From contig NZ_CP053833.1 of NCBI RefSeq assembly GCF_013201935.1, forward strand, positions 1,426,001 to 1,490,000: a stretch of DNA of 64,000 nt, written 5' to 3'. Source of the stretch: Arcobacter cloacae. GTDB lineage: Bacteria; Campylobacterota; Campylobacteria; Campylobacterales; Arcobacteraceae. Below are positions 10,059-19,078 of this stretch, piece after piece. The position numbers were made by a program, and so were the translations under genes. Position 1 is the first letter of the stretch, and each line of letters opens with the position of its first letter. The notes beneath the pieces were generated by a model, which saw only the letters and a program-made list of their open reading frames with translations, made no database searches and was not told where the DNA came from.

Positions 10059-10862
10059 TTATTTTTCCTTATTTTTTATTTCCTCTTCAAATTTTTTACT
10101 ATTCCATTTTCCTACAAACCAAAAAACAGGAGAAGTTAAAATCACAACTCCTAGCATAATCATAGATAAACTAGAAATTACATCTATAAAATCATTTTCC
10201 ATACAACAAAACTCAAAATAACCATTTAAACCAAAAATCACCAATAAACCCATTATGAAAAAATATATTTTTTTCTCTTTTTGGTATATATTTTGACTTT
10301 TATCAAAAAAATAAGCTTCTTTTGAAATTAGCTGTAAAAATAGTGCTATATCTGAAATATTATTTGCAAAAATGCTCTCTCTTCTTCCATTTTCACTCTC
10401 AAAAATAAGAAGATTTTTTTGCATTTTTACTTTATGTACGACAAAAGGTTCATAATGATTTTTATTTCCTAAATATTCTAATTTCAAAATATTTTCTTTT
10501 AACAAAATAAGTTTAAAGTCATTTAGTGTTCCAAATTCAACAACTTTATTTTCTTCAAACTCTTTTAAAATGTTTTTAGTTCTAAAACTTGCTATTTCAT
10601 GGGATAAATTATAGATTTGTTTATATTTATCTTTTTTATTACTATCTATTTTTATGATATATGGTTTTGTTTGATTTTTTAAAAATAGTGTAAAATTAAG
10701 TTCATTTCCCTCATAAACACTATTTGTAAATTGCTTAGTTTCTTGATGATAATATGAAATAATATCTTCAAATTTGATGATATTTTCACCATCCTTGAAA
10801 TAATCACTTCCATTTTCAAAACTAATCACTCTTTTTTTTATTGTATCACTATTTAAAAACAC
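10059..10862 (-). CDS. Hypothetical membrane protein, two C-terminal TM segments
   Basis: A 267-residue protein of unknown family. Residues 1-190 are soluble and strand-rich with a repeated motif (a sheet around LNFTLFLKNQ, then LKLEYLGNK ... VVHKVKM), vaguely like PH-type domains. Two hydrophobic helices follow, at about 202-218 and 228-250, then a short charged tail. It would be an inner-membrane protein with a large cytoplasmic domain if the N-terminus stays inside. It is the first gene of the four-gene reverse-strand block; the start is ATG at 10862 with a plausible promoter in the AT-rich 10863-10957 gap. No function assigned. Confidence 0.6.
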   Translation of the reverse strand: MFLNSDTIKKRVISFENGSDYFKDGENIIKFEDIISYYHQETKQFTNSVYEGNELNFTLFLKNQTKPYIIKIDSNKKDKYKQIYNLSHEIASFRTKNILKEFEENKVVEFGTLNDFKLILLKENILKLEYLGNKNHYEPFVVHKVKMQKNLLIFESENGRRESIFANNISDIALFLQLISKEAYFFDKSQNIYQKEKKIYFFIMGLLVIFGLNGYFEFCCMENDFIDVISSLSMIMLGVVILTSPVFWFVGKWNSKKFEEEIKNKEK

Positions 10863-10957
10863 TATTTTCTCTTTATATAACTATTTTACTTTACTTCTAT
10901 ATTATATTTTATTATTTCTTTGTTTGATATAATCAAAATAAAAATACGGAATATGAA

Positions 10958-11686
10958 ATGACTTATATAATTGGTGATGTTCATGGAAATTTTGATACTT
11001 TAAAAACTTTAATCGCAAAACTTCCTTTAAATAGTGAAATCATTTTTGTTGGTGATTTAGTAGATAGAGGTTTAAATTCAAAAGAAGTTTTAGAGTTTAT
11101 AAGAATAAATAATTATAAATCTGTTCTTGGAAATCATGAAAGAATGATGATAGATTATGGAACTTCTGTCATAAAAAACTATCCAAAACATCATTATATG
11201 AACTATTACTTAAGTGATTGGCTATACAACGGTGGAAAACAAACTTTAATCTCTTATAAAATTGCTTCTATTGATAATTATGATAAAAAACTTATTTGCT
11301 TACAAAATGAAGAAGGATTTGAAGCATTCAAAAGCGATATAGAGTTTCTAAAAACTCTTCCTCTTTTTATAGAACTTCCAATAAAAAAAGATGAGAAAAT
11401 AGTTGTTATTTCCCATGCAAACATAGCTGATGTTTGGCATTTAGCAAAAGATGAAAAAAAACAAAATGAGCTTGAAGAGTATGCTTTATGGAATAGAAAA
11501 AATCCAAAAAAAGATGTTGAAATTTTTAATATTTTTGGACACACTCCAATAAAACATATTGATACTTCAAAACATTTTATAAACATAGATACAGGATGTT
11601 ACATAAAAAATAAAAGTGGATATGGAAAATTAAGTGCCTATTGTGTCCAAACAAATGAGATAATAAGCCAAAACTTTCAATCGTAA
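10958..11686 (+). CDS. Metallophosphatase, bacterial Ser/Thr protein phosphatase (PrpA/ApaH-like)
   Basis: A 242-residue calcineurin-type phosphoesterase. All metal motifs are present: GDVHGN (7-12), GDLVDRG (about 35-41), GNHE (about 66-69), and later His residues in SHANIAD and GHTPIKH. The family hydrolyses phospho-Ser/Thr or diadenosine polyphosphates with two metal ions; length and motif spacing fit PrpA/PrpB-type protein phosphatases better than ApaH (~270-280 aa). A strongly AT-rich promoter region precedes it. The next gene, a lipoprotein, starts 37 bases later with its own ribosome site and may be co-transcribed. Substrate unknown. Confidence 0.85.
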   Translation: MTYIIGDVHGNFDTLKTLIAKLPLNSEIIFVGDLVDRGLNSKEVLEFIRINNYKSVLGNHERMMIDYGTSVIKNYPKHHYMNYYLSDWLYNGGKQTLISYKIASIDNYDKKLICLQNEEGFEAFKSDIEFLKTLPLFIELPIKKDEKIVVISHANIADVWHLAKDEKKQNELEEYALWNRKNPKKDVEIFNIFGHTPIKHIDTSKHFINIDTGCYIKNKSGYGKLSAYCVQTNEIISQNFQS

Positions 11687-11723
11687 AATGGTACAATCAA
11701 CAAAAATTTATTAAGGGAGAAAA

Positions 11724-13007
11724 ATGATAAAAAATCTCAAAAATCTAATTTTAGTTGCACTATCAACTCTTCTATTTACAGCTTGTTCTATAAAAGAACC
11801 TATTACATCTGTAGTTGCTCCAAAAAATCAAGATATTGTTGAACTTTCAAAAAAAGCAAATGATGATTTTATAAATCAAAACAAAGCAACAAAAGATTAT
11901 TTTGATAAATATTTTAGACCTTGGAGTGCATCAAAAGTTTCATATCCTAAAAATGAAGCAATGTGGGGTCAATCATATAAAAATAGAAAAGTTTATTTAG
12001 AAAATCATCAATTAGCTACTAAAGAGTGGTTCGATAAAGTTATAAATAACTCAAATTTTGATGAATATAATGTTGTTCCTAAAAAAGCAATTACTTTAAA
12101 AAATACAAATGTTAGAGTTTTACCATCAAACTCTCCTATGTTTTATGACCCAACAAAACCAGGAGAAGGTTTTCCTTTTGATTATAATCAAAACTCTTTA
12201 ATCAAAATAAATACTCCTGTTTTAGTTTCTCATTTATCAAAAGATAAAGCATGGGCTTACATAGAATCAAGTATTGTTGGTGGTTGGGTTGAGATAAATT
12301 CTATTGCTTTTGTAAATGATGAGTTTATAAAAAATTTTAAAACTACAAACTATTATGTAAGTGTAAAAGAGAAGTTCCCTATTTATGACCCAATTTTTAG
12401 AGAATATGTAAAAGTTTCGACTATTTTTCCTAAAAAAGGAGATAAATATATAATCGCAAAAAAAGATGATAATCAAAATGCAATCATTACTTATATAGAT
12501 TTACAAAATGATGAAATTGAAGCAATGCCTGTTAGTTTTAATTCAGCAAATAGAATAAAACTATTGAATGAACTTTTAGAAGAGCCTTATGGATGGGGTG
12601 GATTACTAAATAATAGAGATTGTTCAAGTTTTACTCAAGATTTTTTCGCTCCTTTTGGAAAATTTTTACATAGAAACTCAAAAGCTCAAACTACAAATGG
12701 AAAGTTTCTTGATATGTCAAATCTAAGTTTAGACGAGAAAAAAGAGTTTATGAAAAAACATGGTGTTCCTTTTTCTACTTTAGTATATTTAAAAGGTCAT
12801 ATTATGCTTTATGTTGGGATTAAAAACAACGAACCTTTAGTAGTTCATAATGTTTGGAGTGTAAGATTAAAAGATGACACAGGAAGAAAATATAGACACA
12901 TTATTGGAAAAGCAACAATCACAACTTTAGAACCTGGTAAAGGTATGAAAGATTTTGATGAAGATAATAATATTCTAAAAAAAGTGACTGGAATTACTAT
13001 TTTATAG
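11724..13007 (+). CDS. SH3 / NlpC-P60 peptidoglycan hydrolase lipoprotein
   Basis: A 427-residue lipoprotein. It has a signal peptide with lipobox LFTACS (Cys at about residue 21), tandem bacterial SH3-like domains (about 120-270), then a C40 NlpC/P60 peptidase domain with the catalytic Cys in DCSSF (~residue 300), a His in GHIMLYVG and a third polar residue in VVHNVWSV. The arrangement matches YkfC-like endopeptidases that cleave peptide stems at gamma-D-Glu-diaminopimelate. It would act in the periplasm on peptidoglycan. ATG start with GGGAG upstream; ends in a terminator. Confidence 0.85.
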   Translation: MIKNLKNLILVALSTLLFTACSIKEPITSVVAPKNQDIVELSKKANDDFINQNKATKDYFDKYFRPWSASKVSYPKNEAMWGQSYKNRKVYLENHQLATKEWFDKVINNSNFDEYNVVPKKAITLKNTNVRVLPSNSPMFYDPTKPGEGFPFDYNQNSLIKINTPVLVSHLSKDKAWAYIESSIVGGWVEINSIAFVNDEFIKNFKTTNYYVSVKEKFPIYDPIFREYVKVSTIFPKKGDKYIIAKKDDNQNAIITYIDLQNDEIEAMPVSFNSANRIKLLNELLEEPYGWGGLLNNRDCSSFTQDFFAPFGKFLHRNSKAQTTNGKFLDMSNLSLDEKKEFMKKHGVPFSTLVYLKGHIMLYVGIKNNEPLVVHNVWSVRLKDDTGRKYRHIIGKATITTLEPGKGMKDFDEDNNILKKVTGITIL

Positions 13008-13033
13008 GCTTAGAGTTTTTCTAAGCCTTTTTT
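13006..13033 (+). terminator. Terminator of the NlpC/P60 gene
   Basis: An 8-bp stem (13006-13013 with 13021-13028) with a 7-nt loop followed by a run of T. It overlaps both stop codons of the convergent genes. Confidence 0.8.
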
Positions 13034-16000
13034 TACATCTTTCTTAAATATACAATTCTGTAAATCATTGGAACAAAATATAGATTTAAAATAGTTGCCC
13101 ATAATAATCCAAAACCTAAAGAAACAGCCATTGGTTGTAAAATCAAAGCTTGACCTGAAGAGAAGAAAATAAGCGTTGAAAGTCCTAATATCGTAGTTAT
13201 TGAAGTTAATAAAATAGGTCTTAATCTCATTTTTGCATATCTTACTAAATCCTCTAAATCTTTTGATTTTTTGATAAAATCCATCATTATTATTCCATCA
13301 TTTACAATAACACCTGCAAGTCCAACCATTCCTATTAAACTAGGCATTGAGATATTTATTCCCATAATAACATGCCCTACTAATACTCCTAGTATTGATA
13401 AAGGAATAGTAGATAAAATAATCAAAGGTTTAACAATAGAATCAAACATCCAAATTAAAGCCATAAAAATTAATATAATAGCTATTAATGCAGCTTGTGC
13501 CATCTCTTTTTTTACCTTTTCATTCTCTTCTTGTTCACCCTTTATTGCTAATTTAACATCTTTTTTTAACTCATTTAATTCTACTTCTATCTTTTCAAAA
13601 AGTTCTGAAGAAGTAATATTTGATAACGATGCTGTTACACTTATAATTTGCTCATTATTCTCTTTGAATATTTGAGAATAAGCTGGAATCTTTATAAACT
13701 CAGCCACATCTTTTAAAAGTACCTTTTGATTAGAGATATTAATTGTAAAAGTATCTAAACTTTGTAAAATATCTTTATGTTCACTCTCAAAAACAATATC
13801 AATAAGTCCTTCTTTATCAAACATTTTTGAATAAGTTCCTTTAAAATAAAAAGGTCTTAACTGATTTAAAACCAACTCTTCAGTAACTCCTAAACTATAT
13901 CCATAAGAGTTGATTTTAAATTTTAATTCATAATTTCCTAAAATAGAATCATCAGCTATATTTGTAACACCTTGCACATTTGCTAATATATCTTTTAATT
14001 TTTCAACAGCTATTAATGTCTCCTCTTTTTTTCCCAAAACAGCTATTTCTACATCATTTTTTACTATTCCAGTTTGAGGAACAAATATTTTTAATTCTTC
14101 AAATTTATTTGATTTTACCTCTTTATCCAAAATCTTTTTAAGTTCATCTTCTATCTCTTGTGCACTTAAATCTCTAATCATATTTGAATCATCATATTTT
14201 GGAGATAAATATGGATTTATATATTTCTCAAAAAGATTTTCAGCTGCTCTTTCATGTAAATTTACAAAGATATGAAAATAAAACTCCTCATAATGAGGTA
14301 AATTTTTACCATCTAATTTCATACCAGTTACAGAACTAACTGAGCTAATACTATTTTTAAAATCCAAAGAATTTAAAAGTTTCTTTTCTATTTCAAAAAC
14401 TATTTGTTCTGTTTGTTCTATTTTTTTACCAACACCAATAGAACCTGTTATATAAACCTGCGTAGAATCAAACTCTGGCATAAATTTAAATTTTTGATTT
14501 TTCATTATTAAAAAAGAACTAGCAACTATCAAAATTAACATTGTAAAAATCGCTATATATTTACCTTTTAATAAAAACTCTAAAATATTTCCATAAAGTT
14601 TATAGTTAAAATCCCAAATCTTATGTGATTTTTTTTCAGCTTTATTAACTTTAAAAATCTCTTTTGCATGTAATGGTAAAAAGAAAAATGCCTCAATCAA
14701 AGAACTTAAAAGTAAAATTGTTATCATAATTGGAAGAATTTGCATAAATTTTCCAACCTCTCCACTCATAAGTAAAATTGGTAAAAATGCAAATATTGTT
14801 GTTGCTGTTGCTGTTAAAACAGCGGGAAACATCTCTAAAGCTCCATCACGTGCTGCTGTAAATCTATCTTTTCCCATTTCCATATGTCGGTAAATATTTT
14901 CAGCAACAACAATAGCTTCATCAACCAACATTCCAAGGGCAATTAAAGCGCCCAGTAAAGAGAGCATATTTAAGCTATATCCTAAATATTCAGCACTAAT
15001 AAGTCCAATCATAAATGAAGTTGGAATTCCTATTGCTATTACTATTGCTATTCTTAAATTTATGAAAAAAAGTAAAGCAAGAAAGAGTAAGATAAGTCCA
15101 AATAAAATATTTGAAACAACTGTATTTAACCTATTTTTTATCCAAATAGAAGTGTCAATATACGTATCAAACTCTAAATTTTCATATTTTGCTTCAAACT
15201 CTTTTGTAATATCTTTAATTTTTTTAACCAATTCTATAGCATCACCACTAAAGCCTTTATTTATTCCAACAGCAATATTTGTGTTTGCATTAAAGTGAGA
15301 AATATTAGAGACATCACCTAATTGATAATCAATTTTTGCAATATCTTTTAAACGAACAGATTTACCATCTATTTTTAAAATAATCTCTTTGATTTTTTCA
15401 ACATCTTTTTCTCCATTAAAAGTTGATAAATAGTAATGAGTTGAACTATCTTTTATCATTCCTATTGGAAAGATTGAACTTAAAGAGGATATTGCATTTA
15501 TAACTTTTATCTTCTCAAAACCATAAGCAGAAATCTTTTCATCATTTAAAGTAATTAAAAGTTCCTTATCACTTTCACCTAAAACTTGAACTTGTGATAA
15601 ATCTTTTAGTTGCATAACTTTAGATTTTACCTCTTTTGCAACTTCAATTAAATACTCTTTTGAATCACTATTTTTTGAATAAACAGCAACTGTTATTAAA
15701 GGAAATGCAAACTCAACCGCCTTTACAGTTGGCTCATCCATATCAGAAGGTAAATCAGCTTTAATTTTTGTAATAATATCTTTTACATCATCTAAAATAT
15801 CTTTTGCTTTATATCCATCTTTTAAATCCACATTTATTGAAAAACTACCATTTTTTATAGTTGAAGAGATAGTATCAGCACTACTTAAAGTCAATATTTC
15901 ATCTTCTATTTGTGAAACTGCTATCTTATCAAGTAATTCAGAACTAGCCCCCGTGTAAGCTCCATTTATAATTACAGCATCAGTTGTAGAAGGAGGAAAA

Positions 16001-16113
16001 ATCTCTTTTGGAATTTTAAAATAAGCAAATATAGAAAGAAGAAAAATAAATAGAAGAATAAAATGATTTAAAAGAGGTTTTCTTAAAGAAAACTCTATTA
16101 AATTTTGAATCAT
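13033..16113 (-). CDS. RND efflux transporter permease (AcrB/HAE family)
   Basis: A 1026-residue inner-membrane RND pump: an N-terminal TM, a large periplasmic loop, TM2-6 (about 335-480), a second periplasmic loop and TM8-12. In TM4 the proton-relay pair reads LVDEAIVVAEN where AcrB has Asp-Asp, so the second acidic residue is Glu. TM10 has GLAGVIVNDGI. Substrate (drug, metal or lipid) is not evident. No membrane-fusion protein or outer-membrane channel is beside it; instead it overlaps the FtsL-like gene by four bases and sits in the rsmH operon. It may share partners encoded elsewhere or export a cell-envelope component. Confidence 0.88.
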   Translation of the reverse strand: MIQNLIEFSLRKPLLNHFILLFIFLLSIFAYFKIPKEIFPPSTTDAVIINGAYTGASSELLDKIAVSQIEDEILTLSSADTISSTIKNGSFSINVDLKDGYKAKDILDDVKDIITKIKADLPSDMDEPTVKAVEFAFPLITVAVYSKNSDSKEYLIEVAKEVKSKVMQLKDLSQVQVLGESDKELLITLNDEKISAYGFEKIKVINAISSLSSIFPIGMIKDSSTHYYLSTFNGEKDVEKIKEIILKIDGKSVRLKDIAKIDYQLGDVSNISHFNANTNIAVGINKGFSGDAIELVKKIKDITKEFEAKYENLEFDTYIDTSIWIKNRLNTVVSNILFGLILLFLALLFFINLRIAIVIAIGIPTSFMIGLISAEYLGYSLNMLSLLGALIALGMLVDEAIVVAENIYRHMEMGKDRFTAARDGALEMFPAVLTATATTIFAFLPILLMSGEVGKFMQILPIMITILLLSSLIEAFFFLPLHAKEIFKVNKAEKKSHKIWDFNYKLYGNILEFLLKGKYIAIFTMLILIVASSFLIMKNQKFKFMPEFDSTQVYITGSIGVGKKIEQTEQIVFEIEKKLLNSLDFKNSISSVSSVTGMKLDGKNLPHYEEFYFHIFVNLHERAAENLFEKYINPYLSPKYDDSNMIRDLSAQEIEDELKKILDKEVKSNKFEELKIFVPQTGIVKNDVEIAVLGKKEETLIAVEKLKDILANVQGVTNIADDSILGNYELKFKINSYGYSLGVTEELVLNQLRPFYFKGTYSKMFDKEGLIDIVFESEHKDILQSLDTFTINISNQKVLLKDVAEFIKIPAYSQIFKENNEQIISVTASLSNITSSELFEKIEVELNELKKDVKLAIKGEQEENEKVKKEMAQAALIAIILIFMALIWMFDSIVKPLIILSTIPLSILGVLVGHVIMGINISMPSLIGMVGLAGVIVNDGIIMMDFIKKSKDLEDLVRYAKMRLRPILLTSITTILGLSTLIFFSSGQALILQPMAVSLGFGLLWATILNLYFVPMIYRIVYLRKM

Positions 16114-16373
16114 CTATTCTCTTCTAATTTTAATAAAGGATTAAATAATAAAGAATCAATAATTTGATTTTTAAATTTCATATCCTCAAGCTGTTGAGCT
16201 AAAAAAGTATTCTCTTCTTGTAAAGAGACATAATGAGCATATAATTTGTTTATATCTTTACTAACATAATATATATTATTTCTTAAATATATTTTTGGAA
16301 AAAACAGAGCTAAACCAAAAAATAACATAGCAAAAACAATAATAAGTGAGTTTTTAGCATTTAGTTTAATCAA
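16110..16373 (-). CDS. ftsL: FtsL-like small division membrane protein
   Basis: An 87-residue bitopic protein: a short basic N-terminus, one TM helix (about 9-28), then a periplasmic coiled coil (about 35-75). Size, topology and position immediately after rsmH (mraW), overlapping it by eight bases, are those of FtsL, which joins FtsB and FtsQ in the divisome and activates septal synthesis. FtsL sequences diverge too far for confident recognition by sequence alone, so the call rests on context and architecture. It overlaps the RND gene downstream, which is an unusual operon partner. Confidence 0.72.
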   Translation of the reverse strand: MIKLNAKNSLIIVFAMLFFGLALFFPKIYLRNNIYYVSKDINKLYAHYVSLQEENTFLAQQLEDMKFKNQIIDSLLFNPLLKLEENR

Positions 16374-17268
16374 ATTTAAAAATCCTTAATTTAGAACTTC
16401 GACTTCTTGGATTTTGTTTAATCTCAAGTGCAGTTGGAATTATAGGTTTTTTTGTAATAATTTTTCCTAAAGCGTGATTGTTTCCACATTCACATCTAAA
16501 AACTCCTTCGGGACAGATACAAGATTTACTCCATTTTTTAAAATAGTTTTTTACAATTCTATCTTCTAAAGAGTGAAATGAAATAATAGCAACTATACAA
16601 TTTTTTAATTTTGCCTCTTCTAATGAATCAAAAAGTCTTTCTAAAACACCAAGTTCATCATTTACTTCTATTCGAATTCCTTGAAAAGGCAGAGTTGCTG
16701 GATGAATTTTTCCTTTTGACATTTTTTTTGATAAAAGTTCTGAAATCTGTTTTGCACTAATAAAAGGTCTATTATTTACTATTAAAGATGCAACTTTTTT
16801 ATACTCTCTTACTTCCCCATACTCTTTAAAAACTCGTTCAAGTTCTGCTTGTGAATATGTATTTACAACAGTTGCTGCATCTAAAGATTGGTTTTGATTC
16901 ATTCTCATATCAAGTGTTTCACTTTCAAAACCAAAACCACGCTCAAGTTTATCAAGTTGTAAAGAAGAGACTCCAATATCTGCTAAAACTCCTCTTATCT
17001 CATAATCTTTAAATGTTTTAATAACAAGTTCAAAATTTCCTTTATTAAAAGTCACCCTATTTTCAAAATCTCTTAATCTATTTTTTGAAAATATTAAAGC
17101 CTCATCATCTTGATCATTACAAATTAATTTTACATTTTCATTTTGAGTTAATAAGCCGTTACTATGACCTGCAAAACCTGTTGTACAATCAATAATATAT
17201 CCATCATTAATATCTTTGAAAGCATCTAATGTTTCATTATACAAAACAGGTATGTGTGGAATATTCAT
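16366..17268 (-). CDS. rsmH: 16S rRNA (cytosine(1402)-N(4))-methyltransferase RsmH
   Basis: SAM-dependent methylation of C1402 in the ribosomal P site; formerly MraW. The 300 residues match the family (~310): N-terminal HIPVLYNE, SAM loop DCTTGFAGHSNG (about 28-39), then GVLADIGVSSLQLD, DMRMNQNQSLDA, and the C-terminal IISFHSLEDRIVK and PRSRSSKLR. The start is an ATG with AAGG upstream. It heads the operon with ftsL and the RND pump, and is divergent from the aldolase-like gene, sharing a ~60-bp promoter region. Confidence 0.95.
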   Translation of the reverse strand: MNIPHIPVLYNETLDAFKDINDGYIIDCTTGFAGHSNGLLTQNENVKLICNDQDDEALIFSKNRLRDFENRVTFNKGNFELVIKTFKDYEIRGVLADIGVSSLQLDKLERGFGFESETLDMRMNQNQSLDAATVVNTYSQAELERVFKEYGEVREYKKVASLIVNNRPFISAKQISELLSKKMSKGKIHPATLPFQGIRIEVNDELGVLERLFDSLEEAKLKNCIVAIISFHSLEDRIVKNYFKKWSKSCICPEGVFRCECGNNHALGKIITKKPIIPTALEIKQNPRSRSSKLRIFKFD

Positions 17269-17328
17269 TAAAAAGGTCCTTATTTAAATTAATATATAAT
17301 ACCCAAAAATATATTTAAGGCTTTTAAA

Positions 17329-17907
17329 ATGATTGACAAAGATGTTGTGAAATTACTTTCTGACTTATCATTAACAATGTTTGCAAAAAACTTTTTTGGT
17401 ATTTACCATGGAGCAATTTCTACAAAATTAGATCAAAACAATTTTATAATCAATACAAGTGATGCGATATTTGATAAAATGGAAGATAAATCTTTTTGTA
17501 CATTAAATGTAAATAAAAGGGATTATAGATGGAATATTGCAAGTATTGAATCTCATATTCACGCTACAATATATACAAATATACATGAAGCAAAATATAT
17601 AGCCTTTGGAATGCCTATTCATACAACAGCTTATACCTTAGAGCATGATAATATAGTATTTGAAGATTTTTTTGGAAAAACAATTTTTAAAGAGCTACCA
17701 ATTTATGATCCAGGAGATTTTTCTACATGGTATAAAAGAAATGCACTTGAAATTACAAAATATTTAAAAGAATCTGAACATAATATAATGGTAATAAAAG
17801 GAATAGGTACTTACGTGTATGATAGAGACATCCATGAATTAGTTAAAAAGATAGCAATTCTTGAAAACTCTTGTCGTCTTTTAAGTATAAAATCATCATT
17901 TCAATAA
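17329..17907 (+). CDS. Class II aldolase/adducin-family protein
   Basis: A 192-residue protein with the class II aldolase fold (fuculose-phosphate aldolase, MtnB and relatives). Possible zinc-binding histidines lie in the HIHATIYTN segment (about 86-90) and in PIHTTAYTLEHD, with a later GIGTYVYDRDIHEL segment equivalent to the C-terminal metal His region. Not every classical metal ligand is obviously placed, so it may be an aldolase, an epimerase-like enzyme or a non-catalytic member. This form is found as a stand-alone gene in Campylobacterota. Substrate unknown. ATG start, monocistronic. Confidence 0.7.
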   Translation: MIDKDVVKLLSDLSLTMFAKNFFGIYHGAISTKLDQNNFIINTSDAIFDKMEDKSFCTLNVNKRDYRWNIASIESHIHATIYTNIHEAKYIAFGMPIHTTAYTLEHDNIVFEDFFGKTIFKELPIYDPGDFSTWYKRNALEITKYLKESEHNIMVIKGIGTYVYDRDIHELVKKIAILENSCRLLSIKSSFQ

Positions 17908-18017
17908 AAAAAATAAATTTTTAATTATTTTTGTTTCTAAAAGCCCTAATTTTAGCTATTTCAAAGCTTAAATACTATAAAGTTTTCACAATTTAATTTT
18001 ATACAAGGAGTTCATCC

Positions 18018-18296
18018 ATGAACAAGGCAGAATTTATTGATGCAGTAGCTGCAAAAGCTGGTTTATCTAAAAAAGACGCAAAAGGTGCAGTTGATGCAGT
18101 TTTAGACACAATTACTGAGGCTTTAGTTAAAAAAGAGTCTGTAAGTTTTATCGGATTTGGTACATTCGCTGTTAGCGAAAGAGCTGCAAGAACTGCAAAA
18201 GTTCCAGGAACAGATAAAACTGTTGATGTTCCAGCTACTACTGTTGCTAAATTCAAAGTTGGAAAAGCTCTAAAAGAAGCTGTTTCTGGTAAATAG
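18018..18296 (+). CDS. hup: HU family DNA-binding protein
   Basis: A 92-residue histone-like nucleoid protein. It has the HU/IHF fold: N-terminal helices (MNKAEFIDAVA ...), the conserved FIGFGTFAV turn (about 44-52), a beta arm (residues ~55-75, with KVPGTDKT instead of the classic NP-tipped RNPxTG) and a C-terminal helix. HU dimers bend and compact DNA without sequence specificity. A strong ribosome site (AAGGAG) and an upstream -10-like TATAAA suggest high expression. The arm tip departs from the usual RNPQTG and may affect DNA binding. Confidence 0.92.
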   Translation: MNKAEFIDAVAAKAGLSKKDAKGAVDAVLDTITEALVKKESVSFIGFGTFAVSERAARTAKVPGTDKTVDVPATTVAKFKVGKALKEAVSGK

Positions 18297-18304
18297 TTTT
18301 TTAT

Positions 18305-18344
18305 AATAAGAAGAATTCTTTAACTAGAATTTTTCTTATTTTTT
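18305..18344 (+). terminator. Terminator of the HU gene
   Basis: A 15-bp stem with weak central pairing (18305-18319 with 18326-18340) and a T run after it, nine bases beyond the HU stop. Confidence 0.75.
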
Positions 18345-18394
18345 AATTTATAATTATTTAAGTAAACTTAACTATAATTTCGCTTCAAATGCAA

Positions 18395-18479
18395 GCCGAT
18401 GTGGAGAAATTGGTAAACTCAGTTGATTCAAAATCAACCGCTTCACAGCTTGCCGGTTCGAGTCCGGCCATCGGTACCA
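18395..18479 (+). tRNA. tRNA-Leu (anticodon CAA)
   Basis: An 85-nt tRNA with a 7-bp acceptor stem (18395-18401 with 18469-18475), a 5-bp anticodon stem closing the loop TTCAAAA (anticodon CAA, reading UUG), a long class II variable arm as expected for Leu, a GGTTCGAGTCC T arm, and an encoded CCA end. It stands alone between the HU gene and a convergent reverse-strand gene. Confidence 0.93.
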
Positions 18480-18493
18480 CTTATAATCAATTT

Positions 18494-19069
18494 TTATTTT
18501 AAATTTTCTAAAATTACTTTCATATCTTTTTCAAATTCTTCTTTAGTAAATCCTTTTGTTAGTGCAGCTTCTTTTACATAACCATCAGATACTTTTTCTA
18601 TAGTTCCATCTATTTTTAGTTTAAAAACAAAATATTTATTTTGTTTTACATCATTTACTCCTAAATTACGAACAAATATTCCATCAGAATCATTTATTAA
18701 AGAAATTTTTGAATCTTTATACATTTTTTCTAATTCACCATTAACTGCAATTTGTTTTATAAGCCAAGGAGTATTTGAAATATTTGCAACTAAAACTATA
18801 TTTTTATCTGTTTTTGTATATAAATCTTTAAAAACAGCTAAAGCATCATGGTTTAATACAATAATAAACTTCTCTTCATTACTTTTAAATATCTCTTCAA
18901 ATTTTGTATAAGGATTTCCACCAACAATATCAAAATATTTTGGAATTGACTCAATTGTTAAACTTCTATTTTGTTCAAAATTTTTATTGAAATTTTCAGG
19001 CATTGTAAAATAAACTAATGCAGAAAAACCAATTATTCCTAAAAATATGATTTTCAATGTATTTTTCAT
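18494..19069 (-). CDS. Hypothetical exported or membrane-anchored protein
   Basis: A 191-residue protein with an N-terminal hydrophobic helix (about 5-22) that is a signal anchor or uncleaved signal peptide, then a periplasmic domain. The order of strands and helices (EEKFIIVLNHD, KNIVLVANISNTPWLIKQI, SLINDSDGIFVRNLG, KYFVFKLKIDGTIE) recalls a thioredoxin-like fold, but there is no Cys anywhere, so it cannot be a thiol redox protein. The fold assignment is my inference. It follows the MnmC-like gene by nine bases and is likely co-transcribed. Function unknown. Confidence 0.6.
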   Translation of the reverse strand: MKNTLKIIFLGIIGFSALVYFTMPENFNKNFEQNRSLTIESIPKYFDIVGGNPYTKFEEIFKSNEEKFIIVLNHDALAVFKDLYTKTDKNIVLVANISNTPWLIKQIAVNGELEKMYKDSKISLINDSDGIFVRNLGVNDVKQNKYFVFKLKIDGTIEKVSDGYVKEAALTKGFTKEEFEKDMKVILENLK

Positions 19070-19078
19070 ATATAACCT

